Assembly (NCBI GenBank): GCA_025084515.1
Contig: JAJAGP010000233.1
Location: 62,001-126,000, forward strand
Reading direction: 5' to 3'
Length of the DNA: 64,000 nt
Source: Ancistrus triradiatus
Taxonomy: Eukaryota; Chordata; Actinopteri; Siluriformes; Loricariidae
The notes beneath the pieces were generated by a model that had not been told where the DNA came from, made no database searches, and saw only the letters and a program-made list of their open reading frames with translations. Made by a program: the position numbers and the translations under genes. The number at the start of each line of letters is the position of its first letter. Positions within the stretch are counted from its first letter, which is position 1. This document shows, piece after piece, positions 9,862 to 21,559 of the stretch.

Positions 9862-11393
9862 CAGTGGTATGAAAAGTTTGGGCACCCCTGATAATTTTCA
9901 TGATTTTAGTTTATAAATCTTTGGTTGTTCAGATCAGCAACTTGAGTTAAATATATCACATAGCAGATGAACACAGTGATATTTGAGAAGTGAAATGAAG
10001 TTTATAGGATTACAGAAAGTGTGCAGTAATTATTCAAACAAAATTAGGCAGGTGCATAAATTTGGGCACCCCAGCAGAAAAATTACATCAATATTTAGTA
10101 GATCCTCATTTTGTAGAAATAACAGCCGCTAAACGCTTCCTACAGCTTCCAGTCTGGATTCTGGTTGAAGGTGCTTTGGACCATTCTTCTTTAGAAACAT
10201 CTCCAGTTCAGTCATCTTTGATGGTTTCCAAGCATGGACAGCCCACATTTTCAGTAATATTCATGTCTGGGGACTGAGATGGCCATTCCAGAACGTTGTA
10301 CTGGTTCCTCTGCATGAATGCCTTAGTAGATTATGAGCAGGGTTTGGGGTCGTTGGCCTCGGTGCAACTTTGTCACTGATTCTTGAACATTGTTCTTAAG
10401 AATCTGGAGATATTAACTGGAATCCATGCGACCCTCAATTTTAACAAGATTCCTAGTACCTGCACTGGCCACACAGTCCCGCGGGCATTATGGAACCGCC
10501 ACCAAATTTTACTGTGGGTAGCAAGTGTTTGTCTTGGGATGCTGTGTTCCTTTTCCGCTCCTTGTTATGTCCAAATAACTCAATTTTAGTTTCATCATCA
10601 GTACACAGCACTTTATTCCAAAATGAAGCTGGATTGTCCAAATGTGCTGTAGCACACCTCAAGTGACTCTGTTTTGTGGCGTGTCTGCAGAAAAGGCTTC
10701 TTCTGCATTACTCTCCCATACAGCCTCTCCTTGTGCAAAGTGCGCTGTATAGTTGAACGATGAAACAGTGACACCATCTGCAGCAAGATGAGGTTGTAGG
10801 TCGTTTGGAGGTGGTCTGTGTGAGATTTGTCTTGGTCTGCCACTTCGGGAGTTCCTTAAACTAGAACTGTGCCTGTGCTCTTCCATTGCCTCACTATGTT
10901 CCTCACAGTGGAAACTGACAGCTGAAATCTCTGAGAGAGCTTTTCCCTTTCCCTGAACCATGATGTTGAACAACCTTTGTTTTCAGGCCATTTGAGAGTT
11001 GTTTTGAGGCTCCCATGTTGCCACTCTTCAGAGAAGATGCAAAGAGGAGAAAAACTTCCAATTGGCCACCTTAACACTTTCTCATAGTTGGATTCACTTG
11101 TGTATGTAGATCAAGGGTCAATGACCTTACAAAACAAATTCTGTGTTCCAATAATTAGTGCTAAAGGTATTCAAATGACAAGGGTGCCCAAATTTATGCA
11201 CCTGCCTAATTTTGTTTGAATAATTACTGCACACTTTCTGTAAATCCTATAAACTTCATTTCACTTCTCAAATATCACGGTGTTCATCTGCTATATGATA
11301 TATTTACCTGAAACTGCTGAGCTGGACAACCAATGATTTATAAAGAAAAATCCTGAAAATTATCAGGGGTGCCCAAACTTTTTCATACCACTG
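9862..11393 (-). mobile_element. Tc1-like transposon, family B, long TIRs
   Basis: The left end starts CAGTGGTATGAAAAGTTTGG and the right end is its inverse, with TA on both sides (9860-9861 and 11394-11395). The inverted repeats extend about 210 bp inward to 'aatttgggcacccc' near 10059-10073 and its inverse near 11179-11194. Long TIRs with a second internal copy of the end motif are characteristic of IR/DR-type Tc1 elements. The transposase lies on the minus strand and is heavily decayed. Confidence 0.92.
10230..11080 (-). pseudogene. Tc1-like transposase pseudogene, family B
   Basis: Minus-strand fragments are in the order expected of a Tc1 transposase. An HTH segment near 10990-10860 carries 'LSQRFQLSVSTVRNIVRQWK'. 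A middle part follows. Near 10610-10565 comes 'DDETKIELFG', with the first catalytic D, then 'GGGSIM'. Near 10350-10270 lie remnants of the DNDPKP and EWPSQSPD blocks, readable only after frame changes. Several stops and frameshifts show that no functional protein is made. Confidence 0.85.
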
Positions 11394-11710
11394 TATGTTG
11401 GCTAAACAGGGGTATAAAGCTTTAAATGCAAATAACTTGAAGACTGATATCAGGGTGTTTCTAGGGTTAGAGGACATTGATGTATTGGTGTATGTGATGT
11501 CTTCATGCTTCATCTTTATATCAAACATAATGTAAAATTATTGTGTTATGGAAATTATAAGTGAAATATGTGCATGTGTGCTAGTCATAGGTCAAAACCG
11601 TCTGAACTCGACTGAATTATAAAAGGCAAACGTCAGAAAATGAAGCCATTTGGGAGCCGATTCAGGTTTTTATATAGGCTCACACTAGCATCAAGGTGTT
11701 TCAAAGGCTT

Positions 11711-11923
11711 CCAAGAAGTTGAATCTGTTCATCTGGACATAGATTTTATTGGAGAAACGTTTCGTCACTCATCTTAGTGACTTCTTCAGTCTCAGCAGTT
11801 GGAAAACTTCCCCAATCTTTTCCAAAGTTTTCCAACTGCTGAGACTGAAGAAGTCACTTAGATGAGTGACGAAACGTTTCTCCAATAAAATCTATGTCCA
11901 GATGAACAGATTCAACTTCTTGG
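11711..11923. repeat. Near-perfect palindrome (fold-back repeat)
   Basis: Two 97-base arms (11711-11807 and 11827-11923) are reverse complements of each other with only about two mismatched positions, around a 19-base spacer. The right arm contains the words 'gatgagtgacgaaacgtttc' and 'ctgaagaagtcac', seen in abundant teleost repeats. The sequence just right of it ('cttacctggatcattgagca') continues a dispersed-repeat signature. It may be two copies of a Penelope-like terminal segment head to head; see the separate observation on its ribozyme-like core. Confidence 0.9.
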
Positions 11924-11929
11924 ATTTTC

Positions 11930-13265
11930 TTACCTGGATCATTGAGCATGCATCAAGACGTTTCAAAGGCTTATTATATAGACAAAATCTTTCCAGTGTC
12001 TTTACACTCTTTTAATAGCTATTAGTCATTCGAATATTTCACTTTTACATCAAGTCGCCTAAACCTTCAGCCACGATTAAGCTCGAAAACGTGTTGATTG
12101 CTACTTCATATTTATATTGGCCATTCAAGGGTGCTAACTGGAAGTTTTCCTATCAATGGAGGCGTACGTTCAGAGAGGGTGGGCCAACTAAATCATGAAG
12201 TGGATTACCATGATGACATACTGATGCTACTAAAGACCTGCAGCAAGCCTCCATCTGATTTAGCACTCCCTTTGTTCTGGGCGCCTCTTGAATGAATATT
12301 GAAATTCAAGTCATTAAACTGGCTGAGCTAAAATTTACAAAAGGTGTGTTTAATGATCAAAACTATGTTGCTATTAGAGTGTGATTTCAGTTAACCACTC
12401 TGTTAAATCCTTTTTGTAGATGAATTTAATAAGGCACACCCGATTGCCTTGTAAAGGCACACGATCTTGTAAAGCAGAATTTCATGTAAAAAGTTAATTG
12501 AAGTGAGAAACACCTCTATATTTCCGATCGCTCCAATCACATCGCCGGGCATCGTCCTGGTAATCAAAGTCCAACTAAATTCCTGACAGCTTTAATAAAC
12601 GAGCAATGTGTCCGTTAAAAAGACAAGGTCTTTTAAAGACAGGTCTTATATCTTGTTCTTGTTTCTGTTTCGCATGGATTTAATCTGGTCCAGTAAGAAA
12701 AAATGACTATTTTTTTGTTACTGAAGCAATATTGCTGCCGAGGGAGACAAGAAAAGAGAGGCGGAGAGAGGTGGAAGGGGAAAGTCGGCATGAGGCTACT
12801 AAGAATGAAAAACAAAGGACAACTGTGTGGTGAGTATTGACTAGGGCGTTGCAAACCACAAATGAGACGGAACAAGAAAGATGAAAGGAGTGTAAAACAC
12901 AGCTGACTGAGAAGACAATTATTAAGCCCCCATTGTGTCTAATAGAGCATACAGACGGCCCCCAGTCCATACACTCGCCTTAAAATCACTTCATAATTAC
13001 TTTTGATGAAATACCTCTGACTGGTCCTCTGAATGCAATTCAACTAAATTAAACACAGCAGGACCGGATTTAATTCTGATTTTACACCGGTCATTATCAC
13101 AGATAGCACAGCGCCTGAGCAGTGCAAACTAATCTTTTGCAGATCTGACAATATGCCAGATTTCTCAAGACCACAGGGGGGTAGTAACGTTACATTTGCT
13201 CTGACACGACATGTTTTGAAACACCTGCGGTTTTTGGTGTTTTGAAAGATACTGGTCATTCATAT
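11930..13265. other. Unassigned sequence
   Basis: No gene or clear repeat boundary is visible. The arginine- and serine-rich short frames at 12633-12970 show no domain. Confidence 0.45.
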
Positions 13266-13269
13266 TCAG

Positions 13270-13470
13270 TATCCACTTCGTCCTGCTCAGGATCTGGGTG
13301 AGGCAGCAGCACGGCCGAGACAGGGTGCAAATCCATCACTGGTATATATCTAGGGGGAATTTCAAGTAGCGCTTACTGGCATGTTTTTCTCTAACCCACA
13401 GCAAAACACAGAGAACATACCAAAGTCAACACAGAAAGTAACTCAGGCCCGTGACTGACTTCTGGCTTCC
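13270..13470. repeat. Possible degenerate SINE tail
   Basis: The text 'gtcctgctcaggatctggg', 'cagggtgcaaatccatcact' and 'cacagaaagtaactcaggcc' vaguely follows the 3' body of fish tRNA-SINEs in inverse orientation. It is too diverged to be sure. Confidence 0.3.
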
Positions 13471-13479
13471 AGAGTCTTT

Positions 13480-14300
13480 GAGGTGTACTACCCTGTTTTT
13501 TGTCTTGTGACTAAATCTGTAAAGGCAAAAATTCTATTTAGCCATGTTCATCCACGGCTGAACTTCCTGAGTAATTATTGTTGCAGTATGCAGTTAGAAA
13601 TAGTCCTGCTCGCAAACACATCTCTAGTAAGGACATAAATCATTGTTGCCAGATTGTAGCTTGTTGCTTAATCCTGAAACCCACCATTAGTCCAGTACCT
13701 TAACCACTGTGTTACTCCAGTGTACATGAACAGTTGTGGCAGCAGGGGATCATCCCATGGCTCTGCGAAGACAACCTCTGTCGGCCCTGAAATGGACTGG
13801 CATCCCATTCATGGCACACTTTCACCTGCACTCTGTGAATTTGCAGAAATAGAAACTGAACTCCCCCCGTGAGATGACCCAGCAAAAGTGGGGTTAACCC
13901 ATGAAAAACCCTGACTTTACAAACTTTTTGCTACTCTGCCCAAGACCTCGATCTGTGTCTCATATTAAAGCAGATTTGCATCCGCTTTCATTGAAACTCC
14001 GTTGTGCCCGTATACTTGATAGTCAGGCTGGAGCAATATAAGGACGTTATTGAAAAAGCAGAGAAAATGCTGATGCTCCGTTTTCAAGTTGCTCTTTGAA
14101 TCTCATACGCAGACACTTGTAATACTGTATTCATGAGTGTCTATTAAACTATAGATAAATATCACCATCCACAAAGTCCCATGATGCCTGAAGGCTGAAC
14201 AAACACTGTTCTGAATACTAACATCTACAAGCAAGGTACTGTCTACCACTGAAGGATGGACCTGAGTTTGGGTTGTGTATTTGTCCCAGTTGTATAGTAG
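13480..14300. other. Unassigned sequence
   Basis: Nothing supportable beyond a weak SINE-like phrase near 13680-13720 ('ccttaaccactgtgttactc'). Confidence 0.4.
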
Positions 14301-14301
14301 G

Positions 14302-14400
14302 CTACTGTGCAAAAGTCTTAGGCCACCATTAGATCTGATGTTCTAACAACTGTATCATGACTCTATTTATTTAGTTGGTATAGTTTAGGATAGTTTTTGA
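14302..14400 (+). mobile_element. Isolated end of GCAAAAGTCTTAGGCC Tc1 family
   Basis: 'actgtgcaaaagtcttaggc' followed by 'caccattagat' repeats the left TIR of the 5481-5795 MITE. I cannot find the matching right end; the following 300 bases are AT-rich. Confidence 0.65.
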
Positions 14401-15720
14401 CTGAGGGCAGATTGAAATGTTATTATGCTTTCACATTTAGTCATGAAAATGGATGATGTTATATTCAGTTGACTTTATGTGGTGACTTCTGATTAAGTTT
14501 GAGAGAAGAAGTGAAACTGAATCATCACCATTAGACTTGGACTAAAATATAATAATAATTAATAATAATTTTAGGCTATATATTATATAATGGTATATTT
14601 CACAACTGTATATTATGAAATATAATATTATTTATTAATCTATCATGTATCATTTTGTTCCATCTTCTTCTTTTTATTCTTGTATGATGAAAATATTCTT
14701 ACTGTGGTCTCAGTCTCTTTATATTATAACTATTCTAATTATATTTACAGGATTTTTTCATGATCTTATCCAGAGCAACGTTCTGAACTTGCTTGAGCCC
14801 AACAGTGTCGTGTAGAGTAGCCAAAAATATTTATAGCGTAGTATGTTCTAGTTCACAGTACAATCATATCTTGTTTATGTTCCTATTTCAAAGGCTTTCA
14901 AAACATTTAGATGGTCAGGCGGATCCAGAATTGGGACAGAGGCGATACTAAGGCGATACGTACCCATTAATCACCCAAGAATGGCTGCTTTCTCAGAGAT
15001 GGATTAATCCTAATCTCAGAACAAACTCAAATATCAGTGAGCCAAAGCCTTGGCTCATCTTGTCTTTGGTTAGTTTCATCAAATAGGCTGCCAGTTATTG
15101 CTCAATTCCTCATGGACGTTCATGTGGTCTGGCAGAAGCGATGCATCCAGTTGAAGGGGTGCTCTTGGTGTTTCAAAAAGGGGCTTCTGAAAATCCAGAG
15201 TCCCTTTAAAAAACACTCTACGCTCAGTGAATGCAATTTAACCTCGCGTTACAACATGCTGTACATTTCTAGACCTTTATTTGATGGGTCAAAGAAAGTG
15301 GAAGAAAATGCACTAAGACCATTCACCGGAAAGGTAAAAATCCATTACAGCGGCTCTGGTGCATTGTGAAAGGTTATTATTCTTCTGACAGCCTCAACAG
15401 AAGCATTGTTAAACTCTACTAGACCTAGCTAGCGATCCCGGCTGCCGTTCCAGCAGACCCTGAACACACCGGAAACGTCACGGTTCCCTCTGAACAAACC
15501 CAGCGGCGTGAAACCTCGCTGGCTGCCGCGTCGCGTTCTTGCTGACTGCAACACTTTTTGATGTACTTACACCAAGAGAGCGCCGGCTGCTTTCTGTTAT
15601 GGGTGTTGTTATGTGTTATGATCACACCGAGTCTCTGAGAAGAGGTGAAGGAAATGAAAGATTAATGCAATGCTACAAAGGAAATTCAGTACTCAATAAA
15701 TACTGGTCTATGGATGTACA
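14400..15720. other. Unassigned sequence
   Basis: AT-rich to 14760, then mixed. The 110-residue frame at 15037-15369 has no recognisable domain and no splice-supported exon structure that I can identify. Confidence 0.4.
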
Positions 15721-15721
15721 C

Positions 15722-15880
15722 TCTGTGACTGTGGTTAAGATACTGGACTGTGAACCAGAAGGTCCAGGGTTCAAATCCCACTTTGGGCAAGGTCCTGCAA
15801 TTGCTTGGATTGTAAGAGTATATCGCTTGTAAGTCGCTCTGGACCAGTGTGTCTGCTAAATGGCATAAATGTACCCTACT
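15722..15880 (+). repeat. tRNA-headed SINE with L2-type 3' tail
   Basis: The head has an A-box region 'gtggttaagatactggact' and a B box 'GGTTCAAATCC' at about 15768-15778. The tail 'gtaagtcgctctggaccagt' then 'gtgtctgctaaatgg' is the conserved 3' end shared by fish SINEs and their L2-type LINE partner, which lets the LINE machinery mobilise the SINE. It ends in an A-rich, TAAATG-type stretch. Confidence 0.85.
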
Positions 15881-16064
15881 ATACATTAATGTGTACAAAT
15901 AATAGTGTTTGAGGTTTATAACATGATCTTATGGTTTTATAGTGCAGGTTTAAGAAAACTGTATTTGTCATAGTGTTTCAAATTTGGGAAATTAAATGGA
16001 TTCTTATGTTTACAGCATCGATCTGAGCACAAGCTAAAGCCATTAAATCTTCCATTTCACATTA

Positions 16065-16118
16065 TGTTTATTCATCTGACAGATGCTTTTATCCAAAGTG
16101 ACTTACAAGTGACATCGA
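16065..16118 (-). repeat. L2-type SINE/LINE tail fragment
   Basis: Read on the minus strand this gives 'cttgtaagtcactttggata' then 'aaagcatctgtcagatgaat', the same conserved tail as at 15830. The head is not present. Confidence 0.7.
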
Positions 16119-16129
16119 GAATTTGGCTC

Positions 16130-16810
16130 GTCTCTTTGTAAGTGCTAATGCGAAATGTTTCTCATTTCCTTGCCTGCATGTAGATCAAAAATCCTGTGCT
16201 TATTTGTGTTAGTGTGCCCACTCTCTTACTGCTCCCTATAAAATCCTTCATGATGATTATCTACGAGAGGCCACTTTATGATCCTGGTGACTGTGAAAGA
16301 TGTGACTGATGGGCCTCGTAGTGTGCCTTTGAACCCCGTATGTCATCTGTACGTGTGTGTACTTGTGTTGTGTGTGTGTGGGAAGGAGGTCTCTATTATG
16401 CTATGCAGTTTGTAGTAGCATGCTAATTTGGTGCCTCTAAGGCTTTGTGAAGTACAAACAGAACATACCACAAAACCCAGAACAGCATGAGGTCTGGATG
16501 TCTATGAACAGTGTAATGATTGGGCTGGAAAGTGAAGATGAAGGAAATTGGGAGGAATCAGCTATTCAAATGCCGGTTTTGTTTTTGCTCTCCGATCTGA
16601 ATGAGCTTTTGCACATTTTTGCACAACAAGGCATCAATGATGCACTAGTGAGGTTGAGAGCAGGAGTGTATTTGTACCTTTGAGATGGTGTGTGTGTAGG
16701 CCGTTAGGAGGCTGCTTTATTGTCACGAGTGCTGAGAGACCTTGAGGCACTGAGGGGTGATAGGCATTCCCACTGAGAAAGACCAAACGAGCCTGCAAGA
16801 CTCTATTTCA
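16130..16810. other. Unassigned sequence
   Basis: No gene recognised. The 78-residue frame at 16447-16683 has no known motif. Confidence 0.4.
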
Positions 16811-16812
16811 CC

Positions 16813-16842
16813 TCACACACCCACACACACACACACACACAC
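16813..16842. repeat. (CA)n microsatellite
   Basis: A CA-rich run of about thirty bases with one CC interruption. Confidence 0.9.
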
Positions 16843-17349
16843 GGCCATTGATCTTACATAAAGAAACACCAGTACACTGATGGACAGAAACACAGTGTAC
16901 ATTATGGGCTTTCATTCGGGCTTTAGTATAAGGATGGATAATGCTCTGTAACGGGGGGTGCCAATACTTTTCCCTGAAGGGGCTGGTAGAAATAACCAAG
17001 GGTGGTGGTGGTTACTGTTTGCCAAAAACACCTTACTGTTAACAGGTTCATAATATGAAGCATACAGTCATGGAATCTCCATAGACAAAGCAGTAGAATG
17101 GCTTGTACTGAACATCTTAGTGGCTCTCAGTTTGGCACGTTGTTAGGTTTCCACCTCCCGACAATCAGCTCATCTCTACTTTCTGCCATGCCTTCCCAAA
17201 GCAAAGTCAATAAAGAAATGGAGAACGTGGCTGGCTTGCACAGTGCCCTGATTTTAACTCCATCCATTTGACATGAATTGGAATTGGAGAGCCAGGGATT
17301 ATTATTGGAGATCTGGATGTGTCTGTGAGTTATGGAGGCAGGAAGGCAT

Positions 17350-17455
17350 GTTCCCAAATCAAGTGGAAAGACTTCTCAGAAGATTGTAGCAGCAGGATTG
17401 GGACAAATATTGTTGCATGTAGTTTGGGTGTCCACAAACTTTTGGCTACATAGTA
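17350..17455 (+). mobile_element. Tc1-like right-end fragment
   Basis: 'caagtggaaagacttctcag' then 'aagattgtagcagca' resembles the C-terminal coding part (VExxFPEDCSS pattern, decayed) of the Tc1 family that ends in 'ggtgtccacaaacttttggc'. That end phrase is present at about 17427-17446. Confidence 0.55.
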
Positions 17456-18100
17456 TATTTCAGACAGGATTGGCACTGATAGTAAGATGAAGTGAGACAT
17501 CACCACCAGTGGTAGCTGGTGGTCTTTAAGATAGGGGAAACACAAATATCCAAATATGCCACAGATATCCAGGGACATATGGACTTTAGAAATTGTCTAT
17601 TAGCGGTGTGTCAGGGAATTCAAAGGAGATTTGGCATGGAGATAAATAACGAGCATAACTAACTGCCACAAACTGGTGGAGGATCCATGTCTTGTGAGAA
17701 CAGCTATGGAGTTTACATAAGACACCACAATGCCAGTTCTAACACCTAAGCACTGTTTGAGACTGTGACAAGCAATATTTTATAACTCCTTAGTGCCTTA
17801 GCAATCCTTTAATCCTTTGGCAGTGCTCTTTTAATCTGGCCGATTCCCCAAGTAACTGGACTGCTCAGTCTTCAGACTGCTGATGTTTACTGAGCGTGAA
17901 GACAAAGCATGGCCACTGCTGCTGCTAGCTCACTGCATATTGAATACACAATCACAGAGGTAGACATAAATGCTGTCTGGCATTCACAGCTTCAGAAAAC
18001 ATCAGAGCAAACCATTAATTTGCCCAGTGTCGGAGTCTTCATGCTTCTGTTAATGTTTTACTTGTCAGTATGATTTAGAGTTGGCTTGACTTCCTCTGCT

Positions 18101-18877
18101 GAAATGGTTACAAATAACACTTTGCCTTGTAATGTATTGTGCAAAAAGATTTACTGAATAATAAATCATCATGACTAGGTATACGCTACGTGGACAAAAG
18201 TATAAGGACACCCTAAATAAAAACACATCCATAACCATTTACATTTACTGCGTTTAGCACATGACCTAAGCCAGAGCGTCTTACAACTGATACATTTCTA
18301 CAAGTTACAGTGCAAACAATTGAAGGTTAAGGGCCTTTCTTAACTATAGATGATTTTTAGTGCTCCACCTTTTTGTCAGTAATCCAATTCTTAAACACTC
18401 AAATTCCGCTGCATATTAATGTGGAGTTGCTTCATTTTGTTGATTCATTGATAAGCATAACTGTGAGGTTTCTCTCCCATTTAAACACTGCATAATTAGT
18501 GAGTATTAACTTGATACTAATGTTGGCCGACAACACCTTCTCACAGTCCAAAGTCCAAGCCGTCCCAAAGGGCTTTGAGGTCCAGACTCTGTGCAGGCCA
18601 GTCAAAGCCCAAAAGAAGCAAAAATCTCTACGATTAAGTGGACCTGGCAACCGTGTTTTTCCCTGGAACATGACAGAAATGGTTACAAATAACACTTTGC
18701 CTTGTAATGTATTGTGAACAAAGATTTACTGAATAATAAATCATCATCACTAGGTATACGCTACATGGACAAAAGTATAAGGACACCCTAAATAAGGTTA
18801 TCTAAATAAGCCCAAAAGAAGCAAAAATCTCTAAGATTAAGCGGACCTGGCAACTGTGTTTTTCCCTGGAATATGAT
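18101..18877. repeat. Local duplicated block (A...B-A'-B')
   Basis: Segment A (18101-18220) recurs as A' (18676-18795) with very few differences; both contain 'caaataacactttgccttgt' and the Tc1-end phrase 'tggacaaaagtataaggaca'. Segment B (18605-18675) recurs as B' (18808-18877); both contain 'aagcccaaaagaagcaaaaa' and 'gtttttccctgga'. A' follows B directly and B' follows A' after 12 bases. Confidence 0.9.
18236..18350 (-). repeat. SINE/LINE tail-like fragment
   Basis: 'ttacatttactgcgtttagc' and 'ccagagcgtcttacaa' form the inverse of the L2-type tail. A weak 'gttaagggcc' phrase follows. Confidence 0.5.
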
Positions 18878-19400
18878 AGTGAGTGCTGCAAACAAGTACA
18901 AACTATCCACAGCGATTTACAAAAGCACTTTATATTCTTTGTAGTGGATGTTATCCCATGTTGGTGCACGAGAAAAGATGAGTCTTTAGTCAACATTTGA
19001 AGACAGCTAGAGACATTCAGACATACAGTGGAAGTTAATTTTCCACCTGGGTGCCAGAGAAGAGTCTCAAAGAGTGGGAGGTATAGAGTGCGGTTTGATT
19101 AAAGCCTTTAAATATGATGGGACTGGTACATTTTTGGTTTTTGCAGGCAAGCTTTAGCGGTTTTAATCTGATGCCGCAGCTACAGGGAGCTACTGAAGGG
19201 AACGCAGGTGCAGGGTTACATGAGAAACCTTGTGTGGCCCATTACTGCCGAGCTGTTGCTGCTACTAGAGATTTACACTTTACAATAACAACACATGATA
19301 ACATTTGAAGAATTGGCTTGCTGAAAAACATCAGATACCAGGCACCTGAAAATGATAAACTAATTCCAATAAAAAATTTGCAGCACAACACCACGACAAA

Positions 19401-20975
19401 TATGGTGGTGTGATAAAGTGTTTGCCCCCTTCCTGATTTCCTATTTTGTTGCGTGTTTGTCACACTTGTGTTTCGGAACAACAAACCAATTTAACTATTA
19501 GTCAAAGACAACACAAGAAAACACAAAATGCAGTTTTTAAATGAAGGTGTTTATTATTAAGGGAGAAAAAAATCCAAACCTACATGGCCCTGTGTGAAAG
19601 TGATTGCCCCCTAAACCCAATCACTGGTTGGGCCTCCCTTAGCAGCAACAACTGCAACCAAGCGTTTGTGATAACTTGCAGTGAGGAAGGAATTCTGGCC
19701 ACTCATCTTTGCAGAATTGTTGTAATTCAGCCACATTGGAGGGTTTTCCAGCCTTTTTAAGGTCATGCCACAGCATCTCAATAGGATTCAGGTCAGGACT
19801 TTGACTAGGCCACTCCAAAGTCTTCATTTGGTTTTTCTTCAGCCATTCAGAGCTGGACTTGCTGGTGTGTTTTGGATCATTGTCCTGCTGCAGAACCCAA
19901 GTTCGTTTCAGCTTGAGGTCACTAACAGATGGCCGGACATTCTCCTTCAGGATTTTTTGGTAGACAGCAGAATTCATAGTTCCATTTATCACAGCAAGTC
20001 TTCCAGGTCCTGAAGCAGCAAAACAGCCCCAGACCATCACACCACCACCACCATATTGTACTGTTGCTATAATGTTCTTTTTATGAAATGCTGCGTTACT
20101 TTTACACCAGATGTAATGGGACACACACCTTCCAAAGAGTTCAACGTTTGTCTCGTCAGTCTACAGAATGTTTTCCCAAAAGTCTTGGGGATCATCAAGA
20201 TGTGTTCTGGAAAAATTGAGAAAAGTGTCAGTGTTCTTTTTGCTCAGCAGTGGTTTTCGTCTTGGAACTCTGCCATGCAGGCCATTTTTGCCCAGTCTCT
20301 TTCTTATGGTGGAGGCATGAACACTGACCTTAACTGAGCCAAGTGAGGCCTGCAGTTCTTTGGATGTTGTTGTGGGGTCTTTGGTGACCTCTTGGATGAG
20401 TCGTCGCTGCACTCGTGGGGTAATTTTGGTCAGCTGGCCACTCCTGTGAAGGTTCCCCACTGTTCCATGTCTTCTCCATTTGTGGATAATGGCTCTCACT
20501 GAGGTTCTCTCGACTCCCAAAGCTTTAGAAATGGCTTAATAACCCTTTCCAGACTGATAGATCTCAATGACTTTCTTTCTCAATTGTTCCTGAATTTCTT
20601 TGGATCTCGGCATGATGTGTAGCTTTTAAGAATCTTTTGGTGTACTTCACTATGTCAGGCAGGTCCTGTTTAAGTGATGTCCTGATTGAGAACAGGTGTG
20701 GCAATAATCAGGCCTGGGTGTGGCTAGAGACAGTCAACTCAGGTGTGATAAACCATTGTTATGTTGTGTTTTAACAAGGGGCACAATCACTTTTTCACCC
20801 AGGGCCATGTAGGTTTGGCTTTTTTTTCTCCCTTAATAATAAACACCTTCATTTAAAAACTGCAATTTGTGTTTACTTGTGTTGTCTTTGACTAATATTT
20901 AAATTGGTTCGATGTTCCGAAACACTTAAGAGAGACAAATATGCAAAAAAATAGGAATAGGAACTTCCCACTGTG
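19401..20975 (-). mobile_element. Tc1-like transposon, family C
   Basis: The left end 'gtggtgtgataaagtgtttg' then 'cccccttcctgattt' and the right end (inverted 'cagtgggaagttcctattcc') border long inverted repeats of roughly 170 bp. They share 'aaatgaaggtgtttattatt' and 'agtcaaagacaacacaag' on the left with their inverses at 20830-20895. The right tip is decayed. The transposase runs on the minus strand in two main frames. Confidence 0.9.
19639..20610 (-). pseudogene. Tc1-like transposase pseudogene, family C
   Basis: This is the best-preserved minus-strand transposase in the window. Frame 20520-20161 holds the second HTH ('VERTSVRAIIHKWRRHGTVG'), a GRP-like linker and 'LHGRVPRRKPLL' up to 'DPQDFWENIL'. 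The next frame, 20124-19639, has 'GGGGVMVWGCFAASGPG', 'QQDNDPKHTS' and 'SPDLNPIEMLWHDLKK'; counting gives 34 residues between the D of DNDPKH and the E. The first-D block (WTDETK-like) falls in the gap between the frames (20125-20160) and is read with a shift. N-terminal coding upstream of 20520 has a stop near 20535. It is inactive. Confidence 0.9.
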
Positions 20976-20979
20976 GGAG

Positions 20980-21370
20980 TCTCTTGATGTCTTCAGAAAA
21001 CACTGAAGACCCAAACTTGACACAGTTTTGGCATCATGGTATATTGTGTATACTAGTGTGAGAATGAAAATATTAACATGTTAATATTATAGGCAATATT
21101 TTAATATCATTTTTTTAATTCCACTTATAATGCTTGACCATGTGAGGTTCCTGGATTTATGGGATGTGTCCCAAATCACTATTCCTTACATTCTTCATAC
21201 GACAAACACCACTATTAGTCCATTAGTCACCAACACCGTTTGTGAGGACATTTTTCTCATTACTGTGTGACAGCAGATGCGTCACGGAAACACAGGATAC
21301 GTCTCTGGACCCAGGAAAATATTGTGCGGTTTAACAACATGCCCAGCACACTTGTTACAGCTTATACATA
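20980..21370. other. Unassigned sequence
   Basis: AT-rich; no recognisable element. Confidence 0.4.
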
Positions 21371-21378
21371 CTGTATCT

Positions 21379-21544
21379 CAGTGGTTCCCAAAGTGGGGTG
21401 CGCAGAGATATTGCGCTAACAATAATAAGTTGCAGTTTTGTATGAATTACAATGTTTAAAATGAATTCCAGTGGAGCTTGGAAGCAAAAGACATTATCTT
21501 CAAAAGGAAGGAGGGCACTGCAAAAAAATGTTTGGCAACCACTG
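21379..21544. mobile_element. hAT-like MITE with 8-bp TSD
   Basis: Ends 'CAGTGGTTCCCAAAGTGGGG' and 'TTTGGCAACCACTG' are inverted repeats of the hAT CAGTGGTTCCCAA type. They are flanked by 'ctgtatct' (21371-21378) and 'ctgtgttt' (21545-21552), which agree at 6 of 8 positions, as expected for an old 8-bp target duplication. At 166 bp it is non-autonomous. Confidence 0.75.
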
Positions 21545-21559
21545 CTGTGTTTTAAAAAA

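Noticed and set aside
15037..15369. 110-residue frame as possible exon
   Set aside because: No domain, no supporting upstream or downstream coding, composition like flanks.
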